Shown: positions 16,248 through 25,595, counted from the stretch's first letter. The stretch: 47,222 nucleotides of DNA from Rhodospirillaceae bacterium (GCA_016794165.1 JAEUKV010000261.1:1-47222); one strand, 5' to 3'. Program-made: numbers and translations. The notes: a model not told the origin generated them from the letters alone.

Positions 16248-16727
16248 TCAGATTTCCTGGTAATAGAAGTGAATCACTTCGCCGGCATCGGACTCCGCGC
16301 GCACGGTGCCATGAAGCGCGCCCCTCTCGCTGTGGAACCACACGCGCCCACGACGCTCGTCGGCGCAGGCAAAATATCCAGTGGCGACGAGCGTGGCGAT
16401 CTCCTCGTCGGCGGGGCTCGCCGAATACACGCAGATCAGTCCATCGCCCATGACCGTCGCCGTCAGAGCGCGGAAGTTGATCCCACAGCTCGAACGACCG
16501 ACAGCTAGGCCACCATCGGCGAATGACATTTCGCCGATGCACCTGGCCGTCGCCACGTCTGGCAGTTGGCCTTTCAGATCCTCTACCACGGCTTGGTATG
16601 ATGTGCGGCCCGCGGTGGCTTCCGGTGAAGGATCAGCGGTCTCCTTCTGGGCGCAGGCCGCCAGCAAGATGGCAGTCATTCCCGCCCGGACAACGGCCCA
16701 TGGGCCGCGGACCATGTGACATCTCAT
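16248..16727 (-). CDS. Putative lipoprotein, function unknown
   Basis: A 159-residue protein with a lipoprotein signal: basic start, hydrophobic stretch and lipobox ILLAAC, with cysteine at about residue 24. It is therefore predicted to be membrane-anchored in the periplasm. The mature part contains three further cysteines that could form disulfides, and a C-terminal region rich in beta-like segments. I do not recognise the family. The ATG at 16727 is chosen because GGAG lies nine bases upstream; 16715 is an alternative. The open frame continues to 17015 but would overlap the divergent tspO gene. Confidence 0.65.
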   Translation of the reverse strand: MRCHMVRGPWAVVRAGMTAILLAACAQKETADPSPEATAGRTSYQAVVEDLKGQLPDVATARCIGEMSFADGGLAVGRSSCGINFRALTATVMGDGLICVYSASPADEEIATLVATGYFACADERRGRVWFHSERGALHGTVRAESDAGEVIHFYYQEI

Positions 16728-16863
16728 CGCCTGGAACTCCGGATTGCAGCGGGACTTGATGATACAACCCCACGATATTGGGCCGCCGGCGAGACCACAA
16801 GGTGATCCCGGGCATCCGTCGGAGCGTAGTGGTGAGAAGTTAATCGATCGAAGGAACAGGGGC

Positions 16864-17358
16864 ATGTCCAGGACTGCCGGCCGGGTTAATGTCCGTGAGG
16901 TCATGGGCTTCGCGTTCTTCCTTGGGCTCAGTCTGGCGGTGCTGCTGATCGGCGGCGCAATCACGGCCGGCAGTGTCATCGATTGGTACCCGGGCCTGAT
17001 CAAACCGGCCTTCAACCCGCCGCCCTGGCTCTTCGGGCCGGTCTGGTCGACGCTCTATATCCTGATGGCCGTTGCAGCCTGGCGCGTCTGGCGCCGGATC
17101 GGCTGGCGCCGCGGGCGTACCGCGTTGGGCCTCCACATCGCGCATTTGCTCGCCAATCTTGCCTGGTCGGCGCTGTTCTTCGGCCTGCGGCGACCGGATC
17201 TGGCGCTGATCGACTGCGCCCTGCTGTTTCTCCTCGTGGCGGCGACCACGCTGTCGTTCAGGCATCATGACAGCATGGCTTGGCTCCTCATGCTGCCCTA
17301 CCTCGCCTGGGTCGGCTTTGCCTGCCTGCTCAACGGGGCCATTGTTGGCTTGAACTGA
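16864..17358 (+). CDS. tspO: TspO/MBR family tryptophan-rich sensory protein
   Basis: A 164-residue protein with five predicted transmembrane helices. It carries the TspO signature WYPGLIKPAFNPPPWLFGPV near residues 41-60, followed by W-S-T-L-Y. NLAWSALFFGLRRPDLALID near 98-117 is also typical. Family members bind porphyrins and other tetrapyrroles in the membrane; in Rhodobacter TspO modulates oxygen-regulated pigment genes. Nearby ctaA and an FNR-type regulator make a haem- or oxygen-related role plausible. The ATG at 16864 has AAGGA and AGGGG upstream; the longer open frame from 16744 would run into the divergent lipoprotein gene. Confidence 0.92.
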   Translation: MSRTAGRVNVREVMGFAFFLGLSLAVLLIGGAITAGSVIDWYPGLIKPAFNPPPWLFGPVWSTLYILMAVAAWRVWRRIGWRRGRTALGLHIAHLLANLAWSALFFGLRRPDLALIDCALLFLLVAATTLSFRHHDSMAWLLMLPYLAWVGFACLLNGAIVGLN

Positions 17359-17411
17359 TCCTTGGTAAAAGGCGTCCGTCTGGGTCGCCTCTTCTTAAGG
17401 AAAACTTAACC

Positions 17412-17765
17412 ATGCCGGCCTTCATGACGCCGCAACTCTCGCCGATCATCCTTCTCGTTCTGTCCAATGTTTTCATGACCTTTGCCTGGTATGGGCATCT
17501 CAAGTTCAAGGCGGCGCCGCTCTGGATCGTCGTCATTGCCTCCTGGGGCATCGCCTTCGTCGAGTATTGCCTGGCAGTGCCGGCCAACCGGATCGGGCAT
17601 TCGGTTTACACCGCGGCCGAGTTGAAGACGATGCAGGAGATCATCACCCTGGTGGTCTTCTGCATCTTCTCCTGGGCCTATCTTGGCGAAACCATCCGCT
17701 GGAACCATGCCGTCGGCTTCGGATTCATCGCCGCCGCGGGCTTCTTCATCTTCCACAAATGGTGA
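17412..17765 (+). CDS. DUF486 family small membrane protein (DMT-like)
   Basis: A 117-residue protein with four hydrophobic helices, matching the DUF486 family, a half-size relative of drug/metabolite transporters. Typical stretches are SNVFMTFAWYGHLKF, CLAVPANRIGH and FSWAYLGETIRWNH. No substrate is known for the family and I infer none. The ATG at 17412 has AAGGAAAA upstream, and the gene starts 53 bases after tspO, so the two may be cotranscribed. Confidence 0.88.
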   Translation: MPAFMTPQLSPIILLVLSNVFMTFAWYGHLKFKAAPLWIVVIASWGIAFVEYCLAVPANRIGHSVYTAAELKTMQEIITLVVFCIFSWAYLGETIRWNHAVGFGFIAAAGFFIFHKW

Positions 17766-17831
17766 GAACGCCTCGCGAAAGCAGGCCGCGCCGGGTGCCG
17801 GGATCATCGGTCGCAGGGCGTTAGTCTTGAC

Positions 17832-17845
17832 TTGATCTTGGTCAA
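17832..17845 (+). promoter_or_regulatory. FNR/FixK-type box
   Basis: TTGAT-CTTG-GTCAA differs from the FNR consensus TTGAT-N4-ATCAA at one base. It lies 31 bases before the start codon of an FNR-family gene, which suggests autoregulation. That is too close to the ATG for standard class II activation, so repression is more likely. Confidence 0.7.
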
Positions 17846-17876
17846 GGCGCAACCATCGCGCTAGCGGAGGGATGCC

Positions 17877-18638
17877 ATGGGACAAGTATCCGAAACCAAG
17901 CCGATCAGGGACCATGCCATCGGCGACTTGGCGCGACCGCGGCATGAGCCGCATAGCTGCGAAACCTGTGACGTGCGCTCGCTGGGCATCTGCGTTGCCC
18001 TCGATCCCGTCGAACAGGCGCGACTCCGGACCATCGCCACCAGCCGGCACTTCTCCGCCGGCGAAACGATCTTCTCGGCCGAGGAGCCGGTCTCGGTTAT
18101 CGGCACGGTCGTCAAGGGTGCGGTCAAGTCGTACAAACTCCTGCCCGACGGCCGTCAGCAAGTGGTAGGTTTCCTTTTCCCGGGCGATTTCGTCGGGTCG
18201 GCGATCTTCAACGTCAACCGCTGCTTTGCCGAGGCCCTGTCGCCGGTGGAACTGTGCGTCTTTCCCTATGCCCCCCTGCAGAAACTGATGGCGGACATTC
18301 CGGCGCTGGAGCACCAGATGCTCAAGATCGCCCATGGCGACCTCGACCTCGCCCAGGAATGGATGTTGCTTCTGGGTCGAAAGACCGCACAGGAACGCGT
18401 GGCCACATTTCTCTGCCTGCTGTTCGACAAGGCCCGGTCGCGCGGCTATTGTGGCGCGCCCCTCGATCTGCCGATGAACCGCAGCGAAATCGCCGATTAT
18501 CTCGGGCTCACCATTGAGACCGTAAGCCGACAGTTCTCCAAGCTGAAAAGCAGCGGCATCATCGCCGTCAGCGGCAGTCACGCCATCGAAGTGCGCAAGC
18601 CCGAGATGCTGGCGCAGATGGCGGCAAGCAGCGATTGA
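17877..18638 (+). CDS. FNR-type Crp family oxygen-responsive regulator
   Basis: A 253-residue transcription factor with an N-terminal cysteine cluster C28-x2-C31-x7-C39, the spacing seen in alphaproteobacterial FnrL/FnrN. C116 or C127 is a candidate fourth [4Fe-4S] ligand. A cyclic-nucleotide-binding-like domain and dimer helix follow. The C-terminal helix-turn-helix has recognition helix TIETVSRQFSKLK with E214, S217 and R218, which read TTGAT half-sites. It should dimerise and bind DNA when oxygen is low. An FNR-like box lies just upstream. Downstream genes include a deaminase (12 bases later) and heme A synthase, consistent with respiratory control. Start: GGAGGG before the ATG at 17877. 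Confidence 0.9.
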   Translation: MGQVSETKPIRDHAIGDLARPRHEPHSCETCDVRSLGICVALDPVEQARLRTIATSRHFSAGETIFSAEEPVSVIGTVVKGAVKSYKLLPDGRQQVVGFLFPGDFVGSAIFNVNRCFAEALSPVELCVFPYAPLQKLMADIPALEHQMLKIAHGDLDLAQEWMLLLGRKTAQERVATFLCLLFDKARSRGYCGAPLDLPMNRSEIADYLGLTIETVSRQFSKLKSSGIIAVSGSHAIEVRKPEMLAQMAASSD

Positions 18639-18649
18639 CTGTCGGAAAC

Positions 18650-19105
18650 ATGGATTCTCCCGAAGAGCGCGGATCAGCGGGACAAATGCGGGCATTGTCG
18701 TCGGACGATCAGGCCCTGATCGATGCGGCAACCGGTTTCATCCGGCAGCGTTATATCGAAAACCGGCATCATATCGGCGCGGCGATCCGGGGTGGTTCGG
18801 GCCGCGTCTATCTTGGCCTGCATCTCGATACCTATGTTGGGCGGTGTTCGGTCTGCGCCGAGGCGGTTGCCCTGGGCAGTGCCCTCTCCGCTGGCGAAAC
18901 CTCGATCGATTGCGTGGTATCGGTACGGCACCCGCGACCGCGCGAACAGCACGGACAGCCCAAGATCGTCTCGCCCTGCGGTATTTGCCGGGAGATGCTG
19001 GTCGATTTTGCCCCCGGCGCGACCGTCATCATGATGCGGGAAGGAGCGCTTGCCAGGATTCCCGTGGCGGACCTCCTGCCCGACAAGTATCGCCGCGAGC
19101 CCTGA
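18650..19105 (+). CDS. Cytidine deaminase-like protein, closest in pattern to blasticidin-S deaminase
   Basis: A 151-residue zinc-dependent deaminase. The zinc site is C69-A70-E71 (catalytic glutamate) with P109-C110-x2-C113. The all-cysteine ligand set and the order CAEAVALGSA ... SPCGICREMLVDFAPGA ... LLPDKYRR resemble blasticidin-S deaminase and small tetrameric cytidine deaminases. It probably deaminates a cytidine-type base for pyrimidine salvage; nucleoside-antibiotic detoxification is a less likely alternative. ATG 18650 lies 12 bases after the FNR-type gene. A TTG at 18635 that would overlap that gene's stop is an alternative start. Confidence 0.8.
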   Translation: MDSPEERGSAGQMRALSSDDQALIDAATGFIRQRYIENRHHIGAAIRGGSGRVYLGLHLDTYVGRCSVCAEAVALGSALSAGETSIDCVVSVRHPRPREQHGQPKIVSPCGICREMLVDFAPGATVIMMREGALARIPVADLLPDKYRREP

Positions 19106-19178
19106 TCCACCGCGAATTCCTGGGCCTTTATTTTTGCCGCCGCAAGGCTATGCTCCGGCGCCCCAATTCGAGAGTGCG

Positions 19179-20273
19179 ATGACCAGCATCCTGAGCGAAA
19201 CCACCGGCGCCGACGGCGCCATGATGGAGCGTCTTCATGCCGGCAGGCGTGCCGTCGGCCTCTGGCTGCTGGCGCTCTGCTGCATGGTCGCAGCCATGGT
19301 GATGATCGGCGGGATCACCCGCCTGACGGAATCCGGCCTCTCCATCATGGAATGGCGGCCGCTCCTGGGCGCGATTCCGCCCCTGAGCGAGGCGGAGTGG
19401 CAGCGGGTTTTCGCCCTCTACCGCCAGATCGCCGAGTACAAGCATGTCAATGCCGGCATGACGCTGGAAGAATTCCAGGCCATCTTTTGGTGGGAATATT
19501 TTCACCGCCTTTGGGGCCGCTTGCTCGCCGTGGCCTTTCTGGTGCCCCTGCTTTGGTTCCTGGCGCGCGGATATCTCGGGCGCGCCGATCTCCCCCGGCT
19601 GGGTGGACTGTTCCTCCTCGGCGGCCTGCAGGGCGCGATCGGCTGGTTCATGGTGGCCAGCGGCTTCCAGGACCGGATCGACGTCAGCCAGTATCGCCTG
19701 GTCATTCACCTGATGCTGGCGGTCGCGATCTTTTCCCTGATGTTGTGGTATGCCCTGGATTATCTCGACCGGGTGGAGTTGCGGGGTTCGCAGGAGCAGG
19801 CGGCCGACCTTGCCCGGCATGCGCGCTGGATGAACGTCGTCATCGCCATCGAGATTGCCCTGGGTGGTCTGGTGGCGGGAACCGATGCCGGTTTCCTCTA
19901 CAACGACTTCCCGCGCATGAACGGCTACTGGCTGTCGCCGGATCTGCTGACGCAGTCGCCCTGGTGGATCAATTTCACCGAGAACCAGGCGATGGTTCAG
20001 TTCCAGCATCGCCTCTTTTCTGGCTTCGTCGCCATCGCCGTCATCTCCTTCCTCGTGCGGCTGCGGCGCCGCGATGTCGATCGGGTGATCAGGCGACGCG
20101 CAATAGCGCTGCCCTGTGCGCTGGCGGTGCAGGCCTTCCTCGGCATGGCGACGCTGATGCTGGTCGTGCCGATCACCCTCGCCGTCCTGCACCAGTTGGG
20201 CGCCCTCGTGCTGCTCGCGAGCGGCCTCGTGCTGCAGCACGGACTGCGGCGCCGGGCGAAGGCGACGCCATGA
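19179..20273 (+). CDS. ctaA: Heme A synthase (COX15/CtaA)
   Basis: Inner-membrane enzyme that oxidises the C8 methyl of heme O to the formyl of heme A for aa3-type cytochrome oxidase. The 364-residue product has about eight transmembrane helices. It shows the COX15-type motifs GGITRLTESGLSIMEW, EYFHRLWGR, RLVIHLMLA, YNDFPRMNG, QFQHRLFSGF and VLHQLGALV. The four histidines are the expected heme ligands. ATG 19179 follows GAGAG. The stop codon overlaps the start of the COG0523 gene (ATGA), so the two are translationally coupled. Other oxidase-assembly genes (ctaB, ctaG, coxC) are not in the window. Confidence 0.95.
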   Translation: MTSILSETTGADGAMMERLHAGRRAVGLWLLALCCMVAAMVMIGGITRLTESGLSIMEWRPLLGAIPPLSEAEWQRVFALYRQIAEYKHVNAGMTLEEFQAIFWWEYFHRLWGRLLAVAFLVPLLWFLARGYLGRADLPRLGGLFLLGGLQGAIGWFMVASGFQDRIDVSQYRLVIHLMLAVAIFSLMLWYALDYLDRVELRGSQEQAADLARHARWMNVVIAIEIALGGLVAGTDAGFLYNDFPRMNGYWLSPDLLTQSPWWINFTENQAMVQFQHRLFSGFVAIAVISFLVRLRRRDVDRVIRRRAIALPCALAVQAFLGMATLMLVVPITLAVLHQLGALVLLASGLVLQHGLRRRAKATP

Positions 20274-21403
20274 GCGAGGCGCCCGCGCAAGGTCCGGCAC
20301 CGGAACGGCTGCCGGTTTCCGTCATCACCGGATTCCTGGGCAGCGGCAAGACCACCTTGCTCAGACATCTGCTGGCACATCCGGCGATGGGCGAGACCGC
20401 GGTCATCATCAACGAGTTCGGCGAGGTCGGGCTCGATCATCTGCTGGTGGAATCCGCACAGGACGACACCGTTCTGCTGTCATCTGGCTGTCTCTGCTGC
20501 ACGGTGCGCGGCGATCTGATCGAGGCAATGCGCCGGCTGTTCAAGCGCCGTCACAAGGGCGAGATTCCGGCCTTTCGCCGCCTGGTGATCGAAACCACCG
20601 GCCTCGCGGATCCCGCCCCGATCCTCCACACCCTGATGCAGGATCCGGTCCTCACCCAAGTCTATCGCCTGGACGGCGTCATCGCCACGATCGACGCGGT
20701 CAATGGCGCGGCCCAAATGGACCGGCAGATGGAACCGGTGAAGCAGGCAGCAGTGGCCGACCGTCTCCTGCTGACCAAATGCGATCTTGCCGCGCCCCCT
20801 GCCCTTGCCGCGCTGGAGGCGCGCCTGCGACGGCTCAATCCGGCGGCGCCGATCGAGCGCGTCACCCATGGCAAGATTGAGCCTGAACTGCTGTTCAACG
20901 CCGGCCTTTACAACCCGGAGACCAAGAGCCTCGACGTGCAGCGCTGGCTGCGCGACGAAGCCTATGCCGCGCAGTTGGCGGAAGGTCACGATCACGGCCA
21001 CCATTCGCACGATCACGGTCATGCGCACCACGATCACCCGCTCGATGTAAACCGCCATGACGAACATATCCGCGCCTTCTGTGTCACCCGCGACGTACCG
21101 CTCGACTGGGAGCGGTTCTGCGCCTGGGTCGACATGCTGACAACCACGCGCGGGCCCGATCTGCTGCGCATCAAGGGCCTGCTCAATGTTGCCGGCGAAG
21201 CGCAGCCGGTCGCCATCCACGGCGTCCAGCACCTGTTCCATCCCCCCGTTCTGCTGCCGGCCTGGCCGGATGCGGACCGGCGCTCGAAGCTGGTGCTCAT
21301 CACCCGCGACATCGGGCCAGAAACGATCCGGGAATCCCTGGACGCCTTCCTCAGCGACGATTCCGCGCCGGCCGGCCCTGGAATCCGTTCGGGAGCGGCG
21401 TGA
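20270..21403 (+). CDS. COG0523/CobW family GTP-dependent metal chaperone
   Basis: A 377-residue G3E-family GTPase. Walker A is GFLGSGKTT (21-29), the COG0523 metal motif is CLCC (74-77), and TKCD (169-172) replaces the usual NKxD. A histidine-rich loop lies at about 240-256, and a CobW C-terminal domain follows. Relatives deliver cobalt (CobW), zinc (YeiR/ZNG1) or other metals to target proteins. No cobalamin gene is nearby. The four-base ATGA overlap with ctaA suggests coexpression with heme A synthase, so metal supply for cytochrome oxidase assembly is a reasonable guess but unproven. Confidence 0.88.
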   Translation: MSEAPAQGPAPERLPVSVITGFLGSGKTTLLRHLLAHPAMGETAVIINEFGEVGLDHLLVESAQDDTVLLSSGCLCCTVRGDLIEAMRRLFKRRHKGEIPAFRRLVIETTGLADPAPILHTLMQDPVLTQVYRLDGVIATIDAVNGAAQMDRQMEPVKQAAVADRLLLTKCDLAAPPALAALEARLRRLNPAAPIERVTHGKIEPELLFNAGLYNPETKSLDVQRWLRDEAYAAQLAEGHDHGHHSHDHGHAHHDHPLDVNRHDEHIRAFCVTRDVPLDWERFCAWVDMLTTTRGPDLLRIKGLLNVAGEAQPVAIHGVQHLFHPPVLLPAWPDADRRSKLVLITRDIGPETIRESLDAFLSDDSAPAGPGIRSGAA

Positions 21404-21413
21404 ACTGACCGGC

Positions 21414-21433
21414 AACCGACGTTTTTCGGTTTT
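21414..21433 (+). terminator. Possible weak terminator after the COG0523 gene
   Basis: Six-base stem AACCGA / TCGGTT around a six-base loop, followed by TTG. It sits between the COG0523 gene and the next ABC transporter operon. The stem is short. Confidence 0.35.
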
Positions 21434-21545
21434 GCAATGCCGTGAAGGTTGCTAGGTTTTACCTTGATCGAGGGGCGGGGCGGTCGCGACCAAGAACGAC
21501 AAGTGCCGCCGGCCCTTCCATCAGAAACCCAAGGGAGAGGCTATC

Positions 21546-22712
21546 ATGTCCGTCACATCACGGCTGGCAATCACGAGCGTTGTCGCCACAGCATTGCTGG
21601 GAGCAGGTTCGGCCCAGGCCGATATGCTCCAGAACATCGGTCCCGGCGAAGGCGAAGTCGCCATCGTCGCCTGGCCGGGCTATATCGAGCGCGGCGAAAC
21701 CGACCCGAACTTCGATTGGGTCACCGGGTTCGAGAAGGACACCGGCTGCAAGGTCACGGTGAAGACCGCCGGCAGTTCCGACGAAATGGTCTCGCTCATG
21801 AATGGCGGCGGCTTCGATCTCGTCACCGCGTCGGGCGACGCCTCGGTGCGCCTCATTCGCGGCGGCACGGTGCAGCCGATCAACCTTGCCCTCATCCCGG
21901 AGTATTCCAAGGTCGATCCCAAGCTGCAGAATGCGGCTTGGCACACGGCGAACGGACAGCATTTCGGTGTGCCATGGCAGTGGGGCGCCAACGTGCTCAT
22001 GTACAATGCCGACGTGTTCGAGAATGCACCGCAGAGCTGGTCGGTGGTGTTCGAGGAGCAGATCCTGCCCGACGGCAAGTCGAACAAGGGCCGTGTCGAG
22101 GCGTATTACGGCACCATCTACCTCGCCGACGCGGCGCTTTATCTGATGGTCAACCAGCCGGAACTCGGGATCAAGGATCCCTACGAGCTCAATCAGACCC
22201 AGTTCGACGCCGTGGTCGACCTGCTCCGCCAGCAGCGCCAGCTGGTCAACCGCTACTGGTCCGACGTCGTGGCGCAGATGGACGATTTCACCAATGAAGG
22301 CGTCGTTGCCTCGACTTCCTGGCCGTTCCAGGTGAACACGCTCCGCGGCAGCGACAAGATCAAGATCGGCTCGACGGTGCCCAAGGAAGGCGCTACCGGC
22401 TGGGCGGATACCACGATGATGCATACGGATGCGCCGCATCCCAACTGCGCCTATATGTGGCTCAACCACTCGCTCACCAACGTGGCCCAGGCCGGCACCG
22501 CAGCCTGGTTCGGCAGCGTGCCGGCGGTTCCGGCCGCCTGCGAGGACCCGATGCTGGCGGAGAGCAATGGCTGCATCGTGAACGGCATCCAGCTGTTCAA
22601 CCGCATTCATTTCTGGCGCACGCCGGAGAAGGAATGCGAGAGCCAGAACGGCGAATGCGTCCCCTATCGCGACTGGGTCGCCGCGGTTCAGTCGGTCCAA
22701 AGCGGCCAGTAA
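21546..22712 (+). CDS. Polyamine-type ABC transporter substrate-binding protein (PotD/PotF-like)
   Basis: A 388-residue periplasmic binding protein with a classical signal peptide (cleavage probably after SAQA, about residue 25). It has a type 2 binding fold of the spermidine/putrescine class: VAIVAWPGYIERG opens the mature domain, with DLVTASGD and the conserved GVPWQWGANVLMYN. Four cysteines near the C terminus may form disulfides. It heads an operon with an ATPase and two permeases (22793-25595) and is preceded by AAGGGAGAGG at a suitable distance. The ligand may be a polyamine or another amine. Proximity to amine catabolism is suggestive only. Confidence 0.87.
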   Translation: MSVTSRLAITSVVATALLGAGSAQADMLQNIGPGEGEVAIVAWPGYIERGETDPNFDWVTGFEKDTGCKVTVKTAGSSDEMVSLMNGGGFDLVTASGDASVRLIRGGTVQPINLALIPEYSKVDPKLQNAAWHTANGQHFGVPWQWGANVLMYNADVFENAPQSWSVVFEEQILPDGKSNKGRVEAYYGTIYLADAALYLMVNQPELGIKDPYELNQTQFDAVVDLLRQQRQLVNRYWSDVVAQMDDFTNEGVVASTSWPFQVNTLRGSDKIKIGSTVPKEGATGWADTTMMHTDAPHPNCAYMWLNHSLTNVAQAGTAAWFGSVPAVPAACEDPMLAESNGCIVNGIQLFNRIHFWRTPEKECESQNGECVPYRDWVAAVQSVQSGQ

Positions 22713-22792
22713 CGGACCAGGCCGGTGAATGGGGGCGGGTCGCCTGATCCGCCCCCACTTGTTTGCAGCGGGCAATGGTAACGGATGAGATC

Positions 22793-23839
22793 ATGAGCAA
22801 GGGCGACGCAGCAGCCACACCACAATCGACGGCTGTTTCCTTCCGGGACGTGTCGCGTCACTACGGATCGGTCAAGGCCGTCGACAGGGTCAGCTTTGAC
22901 ATTCTCGACGGCGAATTTTTCGCCATGCTGGGCCCCTCCGGCAGCGGCAAGACGACCTCACTGCGCCTGATCGCCGGTTTCGAGCAGCCCACCTCCGGCA
23001 GCGTGATCATCCACGGCAAGGACATGAACGGTGTCCCGCCCTACGACCGCGACGTCAATACCGTCTTCCAGGATTACGCGCTTTTCCCGCATATGAATGT
23101 GGTCGACAACGTGGCCTACGGTCTGATGATCCGGAAAGTACCGGCGGCCGAACGCCGGCGCCAGGCCGAGGAAATGCTGGAAATGGTGGCGCTAGGCGGG
23201 TTCGGCCAGCGCAAGCCGTCGCAGCTCTCCGGCGGTCAGCGCCAGCGCGTCGCCTTGGCGCGCGCCCTCATCAACCATCCCAGCGTGCTGCTGCTGGACG
23301 AGCCGCTGGGGGCGCTCGACCTCAAGCTTCGGGAACAGATGCAGGTGGAGTTGAAGGCGATCCAGCGCCGCGTCGGCATCACCTTCATCTATGTCACCCA
23401 CGATCAGGGCGAGGCGCTCTCCATGAGCGACCGCGTCGCCGTCTTCAATCAGGGCCATATCGAGCAGATGGCGCGCCCGCACGAGCTTTATGAGAACCCC
23501 GCCACGGCTTTCGTGGCCGGTTTCGTGGGCGTTTCCAACCTGCTCCAGGGCGCGGCAGCGCGGGCAATCAGCGGCCAGGACGGTGCCTGCTCGATCCGTC
23601 CGGAAAAAATCTACCTTGCCACCCCCGGCAGCGCGGTCCCCGCCAATGCCATGAGTGTCGCCGGCCGCGTCACCACCATTCTCTATCTGGGGGCCAATAC
23701 GCGCTACGACGTGGCGCTGGAGAGCGGCGGCGAGGTCACCGTCGCGGTCCAGAACCGCGAGAGCCATTTCGAGCCAGCCGAAGGAGAGCAGGTGCTCCTG
23801 TGGTGGGAGGCACGTCACCTCATGCGGCTGGCCGGTTGA
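22793..23839 (+). CDS. ABC transporter ATP-binding protein (PotA-like)
   Basis: Cytosolic ATPase that powers the importer formed with the two downstream permeases. Motifs are complete: Walker [11 protein letters not shown]-loop in [11 protein letters not shown], signature [15 protein letters not shown], Walker [13 protein letters not shown] and the switch histidine in [11 protein letters not shown]-terminal TOBE-type regulatory domain follows, from about residue 275. I prefer the ATG at 22793 because GGATGAG lies five bases upstream (348 residues); the ATG at 22775 would add six residues. The gap to the binding-protein gene is 80 bases and the permease gene follows after six. Confidence 0.93.
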   Translation: MSKGDAAATPQSTAVSFRDVSRHYGSVKAVDRVSFDILDGEFFAMLGPSGSGKTTSLRLIAGFEQPTSGSVIIHGKDMNGVPPYDRDVNTVFQDYALFPHMNVVDNVAYGLMIRKVPAAERRRQAEEMLEMVALGGFGQRKPSQLSGGQRQRVALARALINHPSVLLLDEPLGALDLKLREQMQVELKAIQRRVGITFIYVTHDQGEALSMSDRVAVFNQGHIEQMARPHELYENPATAFVAGFVGVSNLLQGAAARAISGQDGACSIRPEKIYLATPGSAVPANAMSVAGRVTTILYLGANTRYDVALESGGEVTVAVQNRESHFEPAEGEQVLLWWEARHLMRLAG

Positions 23840-23845
23840 GACACC

Positions 23846-24769
23846 ATGACCCCTAGCAGCAGCCTCTCCAACCGGCTCTCGACCTATCTCTTCAACCGGC
23901 CGAACCTGGTGCTCTGCCTGCTGTTGCTGCCGCCGCTGCTCTGGCTTGGCGTCATCTATCTCGGCTCGCTGTTCAGTCTCCTGGTACAGAGCTTCTTCTC
24001 GATCGACGACTTCACCGGCAAGGTCGTCTACGACCTGAGCCTCAACAGCTATGCCCGGCTGTTCTCGGCGACCAACCTTGCCATCATCTTCCGCACCGTC
24101 ATGATGGCCAGCGCCGTGACGGTGATCTGCGGAATCATCGCCTTTCCGCTTGCCTACTATATTGCGCGATTTGCCAGCGGCCGCACCAAGGCCCTGTTCT
24201 ACGTCGCGGTCATGCTGCCGCTCTGGTCCAACTACCTGGTTCGCGTCTATTCCTGGAAACTGATCCTGGCCAAGGAAGGCGCCATCCACTGGATGTTCAA
24301 CGCGCTGGGGCTGGGGCCGCTGCTGGAATGGATCCTCTCCCTGCCGGTGGTGGAAGGGTCGTCCCTCTCGACCTCCTATATCGGCACTGCGCTCACCTTC
24401 ATCTATATCTGGCTGCCCTTTATGGTGCTGCCGATCCAGGCGGCGCTGGAACGCGTGCCGCGCTCTCTGCTGGAAGCATCGAGTGACCTTGGCGCGCGGC
24501 CCGGCGAGACCTTCCGCAAGGTGATCTTCCCCCTGGCCATTCCGGGCATCGCGGCCGGTTCGATCTTTACCTTCTCGCTCACCCTCGGCGACTACATCAT
24601 TCCCCAACTGATCGGCTCATCCCGGCCCTTCATCGGCCAGGCAGTCTATCAGTTCCAGGGGACGGCTGGGGACATTCCGATGGCGGCCGCCTTTGCCATG
24701 GTGCCGATCGTGATCATGGCGGTCTACCTCACCATCGCCAAGCGATTGGGAGCCTTCGATGCGCTCTAA
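23846..24769 (+). CDS. ABC transporter permease (PotB-like)
   Basis: A 307-residue inner-membrane permease with about six transmembrane helices and the EAA loop ([20 protein letters not shown]) that docks on the ATPase, preceded by the long periplasmic loop typical of PotB. It starts six bases after the ATPase gene and overlaps the next permease by 11 bases, so all four transporter genes form one operon. Confidence 0.92.
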   Translation: MTPSSSLSNRLSTYLFNRPNLVLCLLLLPPLLWLGVIYLGSLFSLLVQSFFSIDDFTGKVVYDLSLNSYARLFSATNLAIIFRTVMMASAVTVICGIIAFPLAYYIARFASGRTKALFYVAVMLPLWSNYLVRVYSWKLILAKEGAIHWMFNALGLGPLLEWILSLPVVEGSSLSTSYIGTALTFIYIWLPFMVLPIQAALERVPRSLLEASSDLGARPGETFRKVIFPLAIPGIAAGSIFTFSLTLGDYIIPQLIGSSRPFIGQAVYQFQGTAGDIPMAAAFAMVPIVIMAVYLTIAKRLGAFDAL

Positions 24770-25595
24770 GGCTGCAACAAGCACCGATCGCAGCAAGGGA
24801 GAGGCCGGCTGGGGCCTCAAGGCCGCCGCCTGGTTCGGCGTGCTGTTCCTGAATTTGCCGATCCTGTTCATCGTGCTCTACGGCTTCACCACCGACGATG
24901 CCAGCTACACCTTTCCGCCGCCAGGCCTGACCACGGAATGGTTTGCGGTGACCTGGAACCGGGCCGATTTCTGGGCGGCGTTCTGGCTCTCGGTCCAGGT
25001 CGCCTTCGTCTCGATGCTGATCGCAATCGTGCTCGGCACCTGCGCCGCCGCGGCGATGTACCGGTTCAAGTTCTTCGGCAAGGAATCGGTGACCCTGCTC
25101 ATTCTCCTGCCGATCGCACTCCCGGGTATCGTCACCGGCATCAGCCTGCGCTCGGCCTTTGCCCTGGGCGAAATTCCCTTCAGCTATTTGACCATCGTGC
25201 TGGGCCACGCCACCTTCTGCATCGTCGTCGTCTACAACAACGCCATCGCCCGGCTGCGCCGATCCTCGCCGGCGCTGCTCGAGGCCTCCATGGATCTTGG
25301 CGCCAATACTTTCCAGACCTTCCGCCACGTCGTCCTGCCCAACCTCGCCACCGCGATCCTGGCCGGCGGCATGCTGGCCTTCGCCCTCTCCTTCGACGAG
25401 ATCATCGTCACCACATTCACCGCCGGGCAGCAGGAAACCCTGCCCATCTGGATGTTCGGCGAGTTGGCGCGGCCGCGGCAGCGGCCGGTGACCAACGTGG
25501 CGGCGATCTTCGTCATGATCATCACCTTCGTACCCATCCTGCTTGCCTACTATCTCACCCGCGATACCGACGATGTCGCCGGCAGCGGAAAGTAA
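24759..25595 (+). CDS. ABC transporter permease (PotC-like)
   Basis: A 278-residue partner permease with about six helices and an EAA loop ([20 protein letters not shown]). It overlaps the preceding permease by 11 bases. Its own last 23 bases overlap the start of a cold-shock domain gene in another frame. The C terminus continues past the last helix into a short charged tail. Confidence 0.92.
   Translation: MRSKAATSTDRSKGEAGWGLKAAAWFGVLFLNLPILFIVLYGFTTDDASYTFPPPGLTTEWFAVTWNRADFWAAFWLSVQVAFVSMLIAIVLGTCAAAAMYRFKFFGKESVTLLILLPIALPGIVTGISLRSAFALGEIPFSYLTIVLGHATFCIVVVYNNAIARLRRSSPALLEASMDLGANTFQTFRHVVLPNLATAILAGGMLAFALSFDEIIVTTFTAGQQETLPIWMFGELARPRQRPVTNVAAIFVMIITFVPILLAYYLTRDTDDVAGSGK

Noticed and set aside
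17406-20300. Long minus-strand frames opposite the DUF486/FNR/deaminase/ctaA genes
   Set aside because: They span several well-recognised plus-strand genes and intergenic gaps, and have no recognisable motifs.
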